Shown here: positions 56,328 to 64,000 of the stretch, piece by piece
How positions within the stretch are numbered: the first letter of the stretch is position 1
Layout of the letters: the number at the start of each line of letters is the position of its first letter
NCBI RefSeq assembly: GCF_900116005.1
Contig: NZ_FOYI01000001.1
Span: forward strand, 186,001-250,000
Direction: 5' to 3'
Length of the DNA stretch: 64,000 nucleotides
Origin: Poseidonocella sedimentorum
GTDB taxonomy: Bacteria > Pseudomonadota > Alphaproteobacteria > Rhodobacterales > Rhodobacteraceae
Position numbers and translations under genes: made by a program
The notes under the pieces: generated by a model
Databases searched by the model: none
The model's input: the letters and a program-made list of their open reading frames with translations, nothing else
Told to the model about the DNA's origin: nothing

Positions 56328-59083
56328 TATGCCTCGGCCTCCCCGGCGCTCGCGTCATCTTCGTCCTGTTCGGCGATCCATGCGACCGAAACAACCGTCT
56401 CGCCCTTTGCCGTGTTGAACACCCGCACGCCGCCTGCACTGCGCGAGCGGAAGGAGATCCCATCCACCGGCACGCGGATCGATTGTCCGGTCGAGGTCGC
56501 CAGCATGATCTGATCGCCCAAGTCCACCGGGAAAGAGGCCACCAGAGGCCCGCCGCGCATGGCCTTGTCCATCGCCATCACGCCTTGACCGCCGCGTCCG
56601 CGCACCGGATAATCGTGGCTCGACGACAGTTTGCCAGTCCCCTCCGACGTTATCGTGAGGATCAGGTTTTCGGCCGCCGACATCTCGGCGTATTTCTCCG
56701 GGCTGATCCGGGCATCGGCGTTGCCTTCCTCGTCAGAGGCCTCGCCGTCCTCCTCGATCTGCCCGGCCACGGCCCGGCGCATCTTGAGATAGGCGGCGCG
56801 CTCATCGGGGCTCGCCTCATAGTGCCGGATGACCGACATCGAGACGACCTCGTCCGTGCCCCCAAGCCGGATCCCGCGCACCCCAACCGAGGCCCGCGAG
56901 TTGAAGACCCGTACCTCGGTGCTCGGGAACCGGATCGCCCGGCCGGAATTGGTGACCAACATCACGTCATCGTCGTCTGAACAGATCCGCGCGTTGATGA
57001 GCCGCATCCCGGCGTTTTCATCCTCGAACTTCATCGCGATCTTGCCGTTCGACTTCACATTGGTGAAATCGGACAGCCGATTGCGCCGAACCGTCCCGGC
57101 GGAGGTGGCAAAAACGATCTGCAGATCGTCCCACTCTGTCTCGGGCCGGTCCACCGGCATGATCGCCGCGATCGAAACCCCTTGCGGAATCGGCAGGATG
57201 TTGACGATCGCCTTGCCCTTCGACTGGCGGCTCCCGAGCGGAAGGCGCCAGGTCTTGAGCTTGTAAACCATCCCATCTGTGGTGAAGAACAGAAGCTGCG
57301 TGTGGGTATTGGCGACGAACAGCGTCGTGACCGCGTCGTCTTCTTTCAGGCTCCCGCCCGACAGCCCCTTGCCGCCGCGCTTCTGGGCGCGGAAATCGGC
57401 CAGCGCGGTGCGCTTGATATAGCCGCCCGCCGTGACCGTGACGACCATGTCTTCGCGCTCGATGAGGTCCTCGTCCTCCATGTCGCCAGACCAGTCGATG
57501 ATCTCGGTCCGGCGCGGCACGGCAAATTGCTCGCGCACCTCGCGCAGCTCATCGGCAATGATCCCCATGATCCGCTCGCGCGAGGCGAGAATTTCAAGGT
57601 ATTCCTTGATCTTGGCCGCCAACTCTTCAAGCTCGTCGGTGACCTCCTTGACCCCGATCTGGGTCAGGCGCTGCAGTCGCAGCTCAAGGATGGCGCGGGC
57701 CTGCGTTTCCGACAGGTTGTAGGTCCCGTCCTCGTTCATCTTGTGGGTCGGATCGTCGATCAGACGGATGTAGCCGGCGATCTCGGTTGCGGGCCAACGC
57801 CGCTCCATGAGTTTCGCGCGCGCCTCCGCCGCATCGGCGGATGCCCGGATCGTCGCCACCACCTCATCGACGTTGGAGACCGCGACGGCCAGACCGCAGA
57901 GGATATGGCTCCGCTCGCGTGCCTTGCGCAGCAGGTAGGCCGTGCGCCGCGCGACCACGTCTTCGCGGAAATCTATGAAGGATGTCAGGAACTTGCGCAG
58001 GGTGAGCTGCTCCGGCCGTCCGCCGTTCAGGGCCAGCATGTTGCAGCCGAAAGAGGTCTGCATCGGCGTGAAGCGGAAGAGCTGGTTCAGAACCACCTCC
58101 GCCGTCGCATCGCGCTTCAGCTCCACCACGACCCGGACGCCATGCCGGTCGGATTCGTCCTGCACATGAGCGATGCCTTCGATCTTCTTTTCGCGTACCT
58201 GCTCGGCGATCTTCTCGATCATCGCGGCCTTGTTGACCTGATAGGGAATCTCATCGAGAACAATGGCATAGCGATCCTTGCGGATCTCCTCGACCCGGGT
58301 CTTGGCGCGGATGATCACCGAGCCGCGCCCTTCGAGATAGGCCTTCCGCGCGCCCGACCGGCCGAGCATGAGCGCGCCGGTGGGGAAGTCGGGGCCGGGC
58401 ACATACTCGATGAGCTGCTCGGACGTTAGGTCCGGGTTCTCGATCAGTGCCAGTGTTGCGTCAACAACTTCGCCGAGGTTATGCGGCGGAATGTTGGTCG
58501 CCATGCCGACCGCGATCCCGCCCGCGCCGTTGACGAGCATGTTGGGAAACCGCGCGGGAAGGACCGTGGGCTCTCGATCCTTGCCGTCGTAATTGTCCTG
58601 AAAATCAACAGTGTCCTTGTCGATGTCCGACAGCAGATAAGCCGCGGGCTTGTCCATCCGCACCTCGGTGTAGCGCATGGCGGCGGCGTTATCACCATCC
58701 ATTGAGCCGAAGTTGCCTTGCCCGTCGAGCAGCGGCAGCGACATTGAGAAATCCTGCGCCATCCGCACCAGCGCGTCATAAATCGCGCTGTCGCCATGCG
58801 GGTGGTATTTCCCCATCACGTCGCCAACCGGCCGGGCCGATTTGCGGTAGGGCTTGTCGTGGGCGTTATTCGTCTCGTGCATCGCGTAGAGGATGCGCCG
58901 GTGCACAGGTTTTAGGCCGTCGCGCAGATCGGGTATTGCGCGGCTGACGATCACGCTCATGGCGTAGTCGAGGTAGGAGCTGCGCATCTCCTCGGTTATC
59001 GAGATCGTCGGACCGTCATAGGCAGGCCGCGCGATTTCCGGATTTTCGTCTTCGTTTTCAGGGGTTTCCGGAGTGTCGTTCAC
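56327..59083 (-). CDS. gyrA: DNA gyrase subunit A
   Basis: The breakage-reunion subunit of gyrase, 918 residues. The active-site Tyr lies in [10 protein letters not shown]. The quinolone region reads [16 protein letters not shown], so the Ser and Asp linked to resistance have the wild-type state. The conserved [17 protein letters not shown] and the C-terminal beta-pinwheel, with a GyrA box (QKRGGKG), are present. A tail of about 50 acidic residues ([14 protein letters not shown], and an acidic C-terminus) is longer than in E. coli. The start is a GTG at 59083. Its stop codon is directly followed by a family A repeat. Confidence 0.97.
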   Translation of the reverse strand: MNDTPETPENEDENPEIARPAYDGPTISITEEMRSSYLDYAMSVIVSRAIPDLRDGLKPVHRRILYAMHETNNAHDKPYRKSARPVGDVMGKYHPHGDSAIYDALVRMAQDFSMSLPLLDGQGNFGSMDGDNAAAMRYTEVRMDKPAAYLLSDIDKDTVDFQDNYDGKDREPTVLPARFPNMLVNGAGGIAVGMATNIPPHNLGEVVDATLALIENPDLTSEQLIEYVPGPDFPTGALMLGRSGARKAYLEGRGSVIIRAKTRVEEIRKDRYAIVLDEIPYQVNKAAMIEKIAEQVREKKIEGIAHVQDESDRHGVRVVVELKRDATAEVVLNQLFRFTPMQTSFGCNMLALNGGRPEQLTLRKFLTSFIDFREDVVARRTAYLLRKARERSHILCGLAVAVSNVDEVVATIRASADAAEARAKLMERRWPATEIAGYIRLIDDPTHKMNEDGTYNLSETQARAILELRLQRLTQIGVKEVTDELEELAAKIKEYLEILASRERIMGIIADELREVREQFAVPRRTEIIDWSGDMEDEDLIEREDMVVTVTAGGYIKRTALADFRAQKRGGKGLSGGSLKEDDAVTTLFVANTHTQLLFFTTDGMVYKLKTWRLPLGSRQSKGKAIVNILPIPQGVSIAAIMPVDRPETEWDDLQIVFATSAGTVRRNRLSDFTNVKSNGKIAMKFEDENAGMRLINARICSDDDDVMLVTNSGRAIRFPSTEVRVFNSRASVGVRGIRLGGTDEVVSMSVIRHYEASPDERAAYLKMRRAVAGQIEEDGEASDEEGNADARISPEKYAEMSAAENLILTITSEGTGKLSSSHDYPVRGRGGQGVMAMDKAMRGGPLVASFPVDLGDQIMLATSTGQSIRVPVDGISFRSRSAGGVRVFNTAKGETVVSVAWIAEQDEDDASAGEAEA

Positions 59084-59128
59084 CTTGGCCGCCTTTGTTC
59101 TGCTGCGATCTATATATTGTTGTCCACT

Positions 59129-59158
59129 GGTATATCAGAGGGCATATGCTGGGTGCAA
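59129..59158 (-). promoter_or_regulatory. Candidate promoter of gyrA
   Basis: On the minus strand TTGCAC (59153-59158) and TATACC (59129-59134) are 18 bases apart, 46 bases from the GTG start. Both are four-of-six or better matches to sigma-70 boxes. Confidence 0.4.
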
Positions 59159-59173
59159 TGCTCCTCTCGGCGG

Positions 59174-59220
59174 TGTGTTGGCAGCCATCGGCGATGCCTG
59201 CCAACACATTGTTTTCATTG
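59174..59220 (+). terminator. Hairpin with T-rich tail in the gyrA-usg gap
   Basis: TGTGTTGGCA (59174-59183) pairs perfectly with TGCCAACACA (59199-59208) around 15 bases and is followed by TTGTTTTCATTG. It resembles a plus-strand terminator, although no gene ends nearby. It may end a short RNA or act in the usg leader. Confidence 0.5.
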
Positions 59221-59287
59221 AAAAGTAAGTTTCGATGGGCATCGTTATGGGGCCGGGCGAAGACCGGCGGCAAAGTGAGGAAAGACG

Positions 59288-59557
59288 ATGGAGCCAAGAG
59301 AGACCGAACTCATGCTCAAAGGCTACGGGCTGACCACGGCGGAATTTTTCTACCGAATGCCCGACTATACCCATGTTTTGAATGTGTTTTTGTGGCAGGA
59401 CTACGATCTTGCGCCCGACCATCCCAAACTCTTCAAGTTCATCGAATTTTGGCAGGACGAGATCGAGGGACCGCTGCATTCGGTGCGCTTTGCCCATCGC
59501 AAGATGCTCTCCTCGGGCGAATGGCGCAACGTCGTGGGTGAATTCCACTACCATTGA
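59288..59557 (+). CDS. usg: Usg-family protein
   Basis: An 89-residue protein of the Usg family, found in alphaproteobacteria and described by homology only. It matches the family pattern in LMLKGYGLTTAEFFYRMPDY, WQDYDLAPDHPKLFKFIEFW and GPLHSVRFAHRKM. No catalytic residues are established. The ATG at 59288 follows GAGGAAAG. It is divergent from gyrA, with the hairpin at 59174 in between, and stands alone. Confidence 0.87.
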   Translation: MEPRETELMLKGYGLTTAEFFYRMPDYTHVLNVFLWQDYDLAPDHPKLFKFIEFWQDEIEGPLHSVRFAHRKMLSSGEWRNVVGEFHYH

Positions 59558-59752
59558 GGCCGGGCGGGGCATCCCGTTTTTGCGCGCGCGAACAGAGGGT
59601 TGCGCGCCGTGGGGAAGGCTTCGCGTTCGAACCTTGCATGCTCCGAAGGGGCGCCCGCACGGCAGCGCGCCGCGCGCTGATACGTCTTGGGCCTTGCAGG
59701 TCTGCCGTTGGATGGTTAGTTTTATGCTAACTCGAAAATGGAGGGCGCAACC

Positions 59753-60859
59753 ATGGCGCCCAGGCGTTCCCAAAGTGCGGGCGCGCTCCCCAGACAGGTT
59801 GAGAGCCCCGCACTGGTCTCATCCGATCCGGCGCCGCTCTATGCGGCGCTCGATCTTGGCACGAACAGTTGCCGCATGCTGATCGCCCAGCCGCAGGGGG
59901 AGCAGTTCAAAGTCGTGGACAGCTTTTCGAAATCGGTCCAGCTTGGGGCCGGCCTCGAAAGCAGCGGCCGGCTCTCTCGTCAATCTATGAATCGCACGAT
60001 CCAGGCGCTCCGCGTCTGCAAGCAGAAGCTGCGGCGGCACGATGTGGGCTCGATGCGGCTGGTGGCGACGGAGGCCTGCCGTCGGGCGCGCAACGGGGCG
60101 CGATTCTTGCGCGAGGTGCATCGAGAGACCGGGCTGCGGCTGGAGATCATCCCACCGGCCGAGGAAGCGCGGCTCGCGGTGATCTCCTGTGCTCCGCTCG
60201 TCGGGCGGCGGACGGAACAGCTTCTGGTGGTCGATATCGGCGGCGGCTCGACCGAGCTAGTCTGGATCGACCTCACCGGCGTCGCGCCCGAGGAACGGCC
60301 CGGCGCCATCATGGCCATGGAGGCGGGGCTCAATCGCAAGACCGCCGCCAGCGGCGCCCGGGTTGTCGACTGGATCAGCGTGCCGCTCGGGGTGGCGACG
60401 CTGCGCGATCAATTCAGCGATGTGGATGACGACGCGGCGCGTTTCGCGCTCATGAGCTGGTATTTCGAGGAGAACCTCTCCGAATTCGCCCCCTACGACC
60501 GGGAGCAGGCGCGTGAAGGGTTCCAGATCATCGGCACATCCGGCACCGTGACCACCGTCGCGGCAAGCCACCTGGGCCTGCGCCGCTATGACCGGACGCG
60601 GGTGGATGGACTGCGCATGACCTCCGATCAGATCGACAAGGTGATCCGCGATTACCTCGCGCTCGGGCCAGAGGGGCGCCGCCGCGATCCGCGGATCGGG
60701 CAGGACCGTCAGGCGCTGATCATGTCCGGCGCGGCCATTTTGCAGGCGATGATGCGTTGCTGGCCCACCGACCGGCTTTCGGTTGCAGACCGTGGGCTGC
60801 GCGAGGGGCTGCTCTATGCCCAGATGGCCAGAGACGGTGTCTGGGGCGGCGCACGCTGA
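59753..60859 (+). CDS. ppx: Ppx/GppA-family exopolyphosphatase or guanosine pentaphosphatase
   Basis: A 368-residue phosphatase of the ASKHA fold that hydrolyses polyphosphate or pppGpp. The first phosphate motif is ALDLGTNSCRMLI near residues 32-44; LLVVDIGGGSTELVW near 150 is the second. GTSGTVTTVAASHL near residue 263 completes the nucleotide site. A short, basic, proline-rich N-terminal extension precedes the fold. The ATG at 59753 has GGAGG at the correct distance. Polyphosphatase and pppGpp phosphatase cannot be told apart from sequence alone. Confidence 0.88.
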   Translation: MAPRRSQSAGALPRQVESPALVSSDPAPLYAALDLGTNSCRMLIAQPQGEQFKVVDSFSKSVQLGAGLESSGRLSRQSMNRTIQALRVCKQKLRRHDVGSMRLVATEACRRARNGARFLREVHRETGLRLEIIPPAEEARLAVISCAPLVGRRTEQLLVVDIGGGSTELVWIDLTGVAPEERPGAIMAMEAGLNRKTAASGARVVDWISVPLGVATLRDQFSDVDDDAARFALMSWYFEENLSEFAPYDREQAREGFQIIGTSGTVTTVAASHLGLRRYDRTRVDGLRMTSDQIDKVIRDYLALGPEGRRRDPRIGQDRQALIMSGAAILQAMMRCWPTDRLSVADRGLREGLLYAQMARDGVWGGAR

Positions 60860-60862
60860 GCG

Positions 60863-60928
60863 TGACCTGTCGGCCTGTGTCGAACTGTTCGGCATCTGTC
60901 AAACTGTCGGCGTTCGTCGAACTGTCGG
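60863..60928. repeat. Periodic GTCGAACTGTCGG repeat after ppx
   Basis: Three clear copies of GTCGAACTGTCGG (60879-60892, 60898-60910, 60916-60928) and one weaker copy (from 60863) repeat every 18 or 19 bases. Spacer sequences differ. The repeats are in non-coding DNA between the convergent ppx and tkt genes. Confidence 0.65.
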
Positions 60929-60961
60929 GATCGATCCGATCGATTCGCTGAAACAGTTTTC

Positions 60962-61003
60962 ACAAAAAGAAAACCCCACGCGGTGCCGGGGCGCCGCGCG
61001 GGG
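60962..61003 (-). terminator. Intrinsic terminator of tkt
   Basis: CCCCACGCGG (60974-60983) pairs with CCGCGCGGGG (60994-61003) with one mismatch. On the minus strand it is followed by TTTTCTTTTTG. It starts 26 bases past the tkt stop codon. Confidence 0.85.
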
Positions 61004-61028
61004 AATTTGACCGGCCGTATCGGCTCAA

Positions 61029-63050
61029 TCAGCCTGCGATGAGCGTGCGGACCTTCTCGGCCACGGCCTCGGCAGTGATGCCGAACTCTTCGAACAGAGT
61101 GGCCGCGGGCGCAGAGGCGCCGAAGCCCGACATGCCGACGAAGGCCGCCTTGGCTTCGCGGCCGCGTTCACCGAGAAGCCATTGATCCCAGCCCATGCGC
61201 ACGCCGGCCTCGATCGCCACACGCACCGCACCGCCCGGGAGGATCCGTTTGCGATAGGCCTCATCCTGCGCGGCGAAGAGCTCCATGCAGGGCATGGAGA
61301 CGACGCGCGTCCCGATGCCTTCCTTCTGCAGGATATCGCGCGCGGCGAGCGCCAAGGAGACTTCCGAGCCGCTGGCCATCAGGATCGCCTGGCGCTTGCC
61401 ATCGCTATCGGCGAGCACATAGGCGCCCTTGGCCGTGAGGTTCGCGGTCTTGTGCTCGGTGCGCACGGTGGGCAGGCCCTGCCGCGTGAGCGAGAGCACC
61501 GAGGGCGTCGTCTTGCTCGATGCCGCAATTTCCCAGGCCTCGGCCGTCTCGACGGAATCCGCGGGCCGGAACACGTAGGTGTTGGGCGTCGCGCGCGAGA
61601 TTGCGAGATGTTCGACCGGCTGGTGTGTCGGCCCGTCTTCGCCGACACCGATGGAATCGTGGGTCATCACGAAGGTCGTGGGGATGCCCATGAGCGCGGC
61701 GAGGCGCATGGCGGGGCGGGCGTAGTCGGTGAAGACCATGAACGTCCCGCCGTAGGGGCGGATTTGGCCATGCAGGGCCATGCCGTTCATCACTGCGGCC
61801 ATGCCATGTTCGCGGACCCCGAAATGCACATAGCGGCCCTTGCGGTTCTCGGGCGAGAAGACCTCCATGTCGGCGCTGCGGGTGTTGTTGGAGCCGGTGA
61901 GATCGGCCGAGCCGCCCACGGTTTCCTTCAGGATCGGGTTGATCACGTCGAGCGCCATCTCGGAGGATTTGCGCGTGGCCACCTTGGGCGCGCTCTCGGA
62001 GATCAGCTTTTTGTGCGCGCGGATCGCGGAGGCGAGGCGCTTGGGCACGTCGCGCGTCAGGGTGCGCTCGAACTCGGCCTTGCGGCCCGCGCCGGTCTCG
62101 GCCAGCCGCGCCTCCCATGCCTCGCGCTCGGCCCGACCGCGGGCGCCGTGGGCCTCCCACGCGGATTTGACCTCCGCCGGGACCTCGAACGGCCCGCCCG
62201 TCCAGCCATAGGCGGCCTTGGCATCGGCGATGAGCTGCGGATCGGTGAGCGCGCCGTGGCCCTTGGAGGTGTCCTGCGCCGAGCTGCCGATAGCGATGTG
62301 GGTCTTGCAGGCGATCATCGAGGGCTTGCCCGCGGCTTTTGCCTTGGTGATCGCCTCGTCGATGGCGACCGGATCATGGCCGTCGATCGACTGGACATGC
62401 CAGCCCGCCGCCTTGAACCGCGAGACCTGATCGGTGCGGTCTGACATATCGACGGTGCCGTCGATGGTGATGTTGTTGTCGTCGAAGAACAGGATCAGCT
62501 TGCTGAGTTGCTGGGCACCGGCGAGGCCGATCGCCTCGTGGCTGATGCCTTCCATCAGGCAGCCGTCGCCGGCGAAGACATAGGTGTGGTGATCCACGAG
62601 CTTCTTGCCGTAGCGCGCGCGCAGCATCTCTTCGGCCATGGCGAACCCGACCGCGTTGGCGAGGCCCTGGCCCAGCGGGCCGGTCGTCGTCTCGATGCCC
62701 TTGGCGTGGCCGTATTCGGGATGGCCGGCGGTGATGGCGCCCCACTGGCGGAAGTTCTTGATCTGCTCCAGCGTCATGTCCTCATACCCGGTCAGGTAGA
62801 GCAGCGCGTAGAGCAGCATCGAGCCGTGGCCATTCGACAGGATGAACCGATCCCGGTCGGCCCAATCGGGGGCGGCGGCGTCGAATTTGAGGTGTTTGGA
62901 AAACAGAACGGTGGCGATGTCAGCCATGCCCATGGGCGCGCCGGAGTGGCCGGAATTGGCAGCGGCGACGGCATCGAGCGTCAGCGTGCGGATGGCGGCG
63001 GCCTGCATCCAGTGGTCGGGATTGGCGGCGCGGAGAGCGGCGAGATCCAT
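61029..63050 (-). CDS. tkt: Transketolase
   Basis: A 673-residue thiamine-diphosphate enzyme of the pentose phosphate and Calvin pathways, moving two-carbon units between sugar phosphates. The cofactor motif is [13 protein letters not shown], with NNITIDG closing the ThDP site. [15 protein letters not shown], the GHPEYG motif and the C-terminal domain with [15 protein letters not shown] are all present. The start at 63050 gives [21 protein letters not shown]. It is divergent from the coiled-coil gene, with 178 bases between. Confidence 0.96.
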   Translation of the reverse strand: MDLAALRAANPDHWMQAAAIRTLTLDAVAAANSGHSGAPMGMADIATVLFSKHLKFDAAAPDWADRDRFILSNGHGSMLLYALLYLTGYEDMTLEQIKNFRQWGAITAGHPEYGHAKGIETTTGPLGQGLANAVGFAMAEEMLRARYGKKLVDHHTYVFAGDGCLMEGISHEAIGLAGAQQLSKLILFFDDNNITIDGTVDMSDRTDQVSRFKAAGWHVQSIDGHDPVAIDEAITKAKAAGKPSMIACKTHIAIGSSAQDTSKGHGALTDPQLIADAKAAYGWTGGPFEVPAEVKSAWEAHGARGRAEREAWEARLAETGAGRKAEFERTLTRDVPKRLASAIRAHKKLISESAPKVATRKSSEMALDVINPILKETVGGSADLTGSNNTRSADMEVFSPENRKGRYVHFGVREHGMAAVMNGMALHGQIRPYGGTFMVFTDYARPAMRLAALMGIPTTFVMTHDSIGVGEDGPTHQPVEHLAISRATPNTYVFRPADSVETAEAWEIAASSKTTPSVLSLTRQGLPTVRTEHKTANLTAKGAYVLADSDGKRQAILMASGSEVSLALAARDILQKEGIGTRVVSMPCMELFAAQDEAYRKRILPGGAVRVAIEAGVRMGWDQWLLGERGREAKAAFVGMSGFGASAPAATLFEEFGITAEAVAEKVRTLIAG

Positions 63051-63228
63051 GGCGGCGGTTTCCTCAAAGGCGATTAGGGTCTTGGCCTCTTAGCAGTCAG
63101 GCGGCGAAGTTCAAGCGCCGACTTGCCCGATGGGTGAACTTCGTGGGACAAGGCATTGATTCCGTGTTTGCGCGGTGCGACACTATCTTTCGTATGCGGC
63201 CAGAAGGGCCCGAATGTAAGGGGCAGGC

Positions 63229-63738
63229 ATGAGTGAAATCGAAGAGCTTGAAACCCGTTTGAGCGCGGCTCTGGCGCGGATCAGGCAGGGGATCGAAGCG
63301 CGTGCGGTCGGGGGTGAGCCCGAGGCGCCCGGCGCCGATCCCGAGGCCTTGGCGGAGGCTCGCGCGGCGCAAGAGGCCGCCGAGACCGAAGTTGAGGAAT
63401 TGAAGGCTGAGTTGTCGGCGACGCGGGCGCGGCTGCGCGGCCAAGTGCGGGATCTGGAATCTGAACTGGCCGAAAAGGGCGAGGCGCTGCGCGCGCTGGA
63501 CGCCACCGTGCAACAGCTCAAATCGGCCAATGCCGCGCTGCTTGCCGTTACGGCGCAGATGCGCGACGCGGCGGTGAGCGGGCTTGAGGCTTCCGCCGTC
63601 GAGGCGGTGATCGACGCGGCGATGAGCGCCGAGCTGGACGGGCTGCGCGCCGCGCGCGCGGCGGAGAGCGCAGAGGTTGGCGCGATCCTTGCCACCCTCG
63701 CACCCGTGTTGGATCACGCCGAGACGGAGGAGGCGTAA
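63229..63738 (+). CDS. Coiled-coil protein upstream of zapA
   Basis: A 169-residue protein with no recognised domain. From about 45 to 115 it is a continuous heptad-rich coiled coil (VEELKAELSATRARLRGQVR). A run of Ala, Glu and Arg makes up much of the rest. The stop TAA at 63736-63738 is directly followed by the zapA ATG, so the two are co-transcribed and probably linked to cell division or septum assembly. The link is positional inference only. Confidence 0.7.
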   Translation: MSEIEELETRLSAALARIRQGIEARAVGGEPEAPGADPEALAEARAAQEAAETEVEELKAELSATRARLRGQVRDLESELAEKGEALRALDATVQQLKSANAALLAVTAQMRDAAVSGLEASAVEAVIDAAMSAELDGLRAARAAESAEVGAILATLAPVLDHAETEEA

Positions 63739-64000
63739 ATGCCTGAAGTAAAAATTGAAATCGGCGGACGGAGCTTTGCGGTCGCCTGTCAGGAAGGCGA
63801 GGAACAGTTCCTCTATTCGGCGGCGAGCCTGCTCGATCGCGAGGCCCAGACGCTGCTCGAACAGGTCGGGCGGATGCCGGAGGAACGGATGCTGCTGATG
63901 GCGGGGCTGATGCTCGCCGACAAGCTGGTGGGCTCCGAGGAGCGGGCTCGTGCGGAGCGGGCTGAAGCCTCCAAGCTGGTCCAGCAAATCGAGACACTCA
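63739..64000 (+). CDS. zapA: Cell division protein ZapA, 5' part
   Basis: The window ends inside this gene. The 87 visible residues (MPEVKIEIGGRSFAVACQEG, LLDREAQTLLEQV, MLLMAGLMLADKLV) match ZapA, a small protein that bundles FtsZ filaments at the division site. The N-terminal beta strands and the long helix with its Ala/Glu-rich coiled coil are visible. It follows the coiled-coil gene without a gap. Confidence 0.88.
   Translation, partial: MPEVKIEIGGRSFAVACQEGEEQFLYSAASLLDREAQTLLEQVGRMPEERMLLMAGLMLADKLVGSEERARAERAEASKLVQQIETL

Noticed and set aside
60863-60928. CRISPR array
   Set aside because: The repeat is only 13 bases with 5-6 base spacers, not the 24-40 base repeats and spacers of CRISPR, and no cas gene is in the window.

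Overview
The window is a chromosomal segment of a GC-rich alphaproteobacterium, most likely a member of the Rhodobacteraceae (Roseobacter group). This is an inference from the alphaproteobacterial-type proteins (PntA/PntB, TrmFO, Usg, DUF3422, DUF1223, zf-CHCC, LpxL-like acyltransferase), from two VPLPA-CTERM proteins, and from the intergenic repeat elements. Most of the DNA is core chromosome. I see no insertion sequence, prophage, integrase or CRISPR array.

Layout. 1-7.1 kb: the 3' end of an IalB-family gene, a LysR regulator divergent from a GNAT acetyltransferase, an SDR oxidoreductase, rlmN, an orphan ABC-2 type ATPase, a zf-CHCC protein and a DsbA-like thiol protein. 7.1-12.9 kb: polA, a membrane-anchored hypothetical protein and ggt. 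12.9-17.9 kb: a MarR-controlled RND efflux operon containing a 32-codon ORF joined to both neighbours by ATGA overlaps. 18-21.9 kb: matB (malonyl-CoA synthetase), tRNA-Gly(GCC), a YrbL-like protein preceded by two tandem 24-bp palindromes, and an LldD-type FMN oxidase. 21.9-26.1 kb: dnaG and rpoD. 26.6-29.7 kb: pntA-pntB transhydrogenase. 29.8-36.3 kb: a cytoplasmic chemoreceptor, an IscU/NifU-like scaffold, hisI, gluQRS and trmFO (GTGA overlap), a thioesterase and a DUF3422 protein. 36.2-45.3 kb: a YeeE/YedE transporter, a Tat/lipobox amidohydrolase, a peptide-type ABC importer (solute-binding protein and two permeases, no ATPases), an M20 amidohydrolase and a DxD glycosyltransferase-like protein. 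45.4-47.5 kb: a small conserved-looking protein and two VPLPA-CTERM proteins. 47.7-56.2 kb: acnA, DUF1223, an LpxL-like acyltransferase, a TrmJ-like methyltransferase, ctaA and an M32 carboxypeptidase. 56.3-64 kb: gyrA, usg, a Ppx/GppA phosphatase, tkt, a coiled-coil protein and zapA (cut by the window end).

Central functions sit close together: replication and transcription (polA, dnaG, rpoD, gyrA), translation and tRNA modification (rlmN, trmFO, gluQRS, trmJ, tRNA-Gly), NADPH and carbon metabolism (pntAB, tkt, acnA) and envelope work (RND pump, acyltransferase, CTERM proteins).

The least explained material is non-coding. Three families of structured intergenic repeat recur. Family A is a hairpin, GGAGTATTTTT, then a purine-rich AGAGAAGAAG tail. 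Family B is a composite of a hairpin module, a variable spacer and an A-like module. Family C is about 140 bp, has long-range inverted ends, and shows a compensatory base-pair change between its two copies. Other points are the tandem palindromes before the YrbL-like gene, an 18-19-nt periodic motif after ppx, the 32-codon ORF in the RND operon, and the importer that lacks ATPases.
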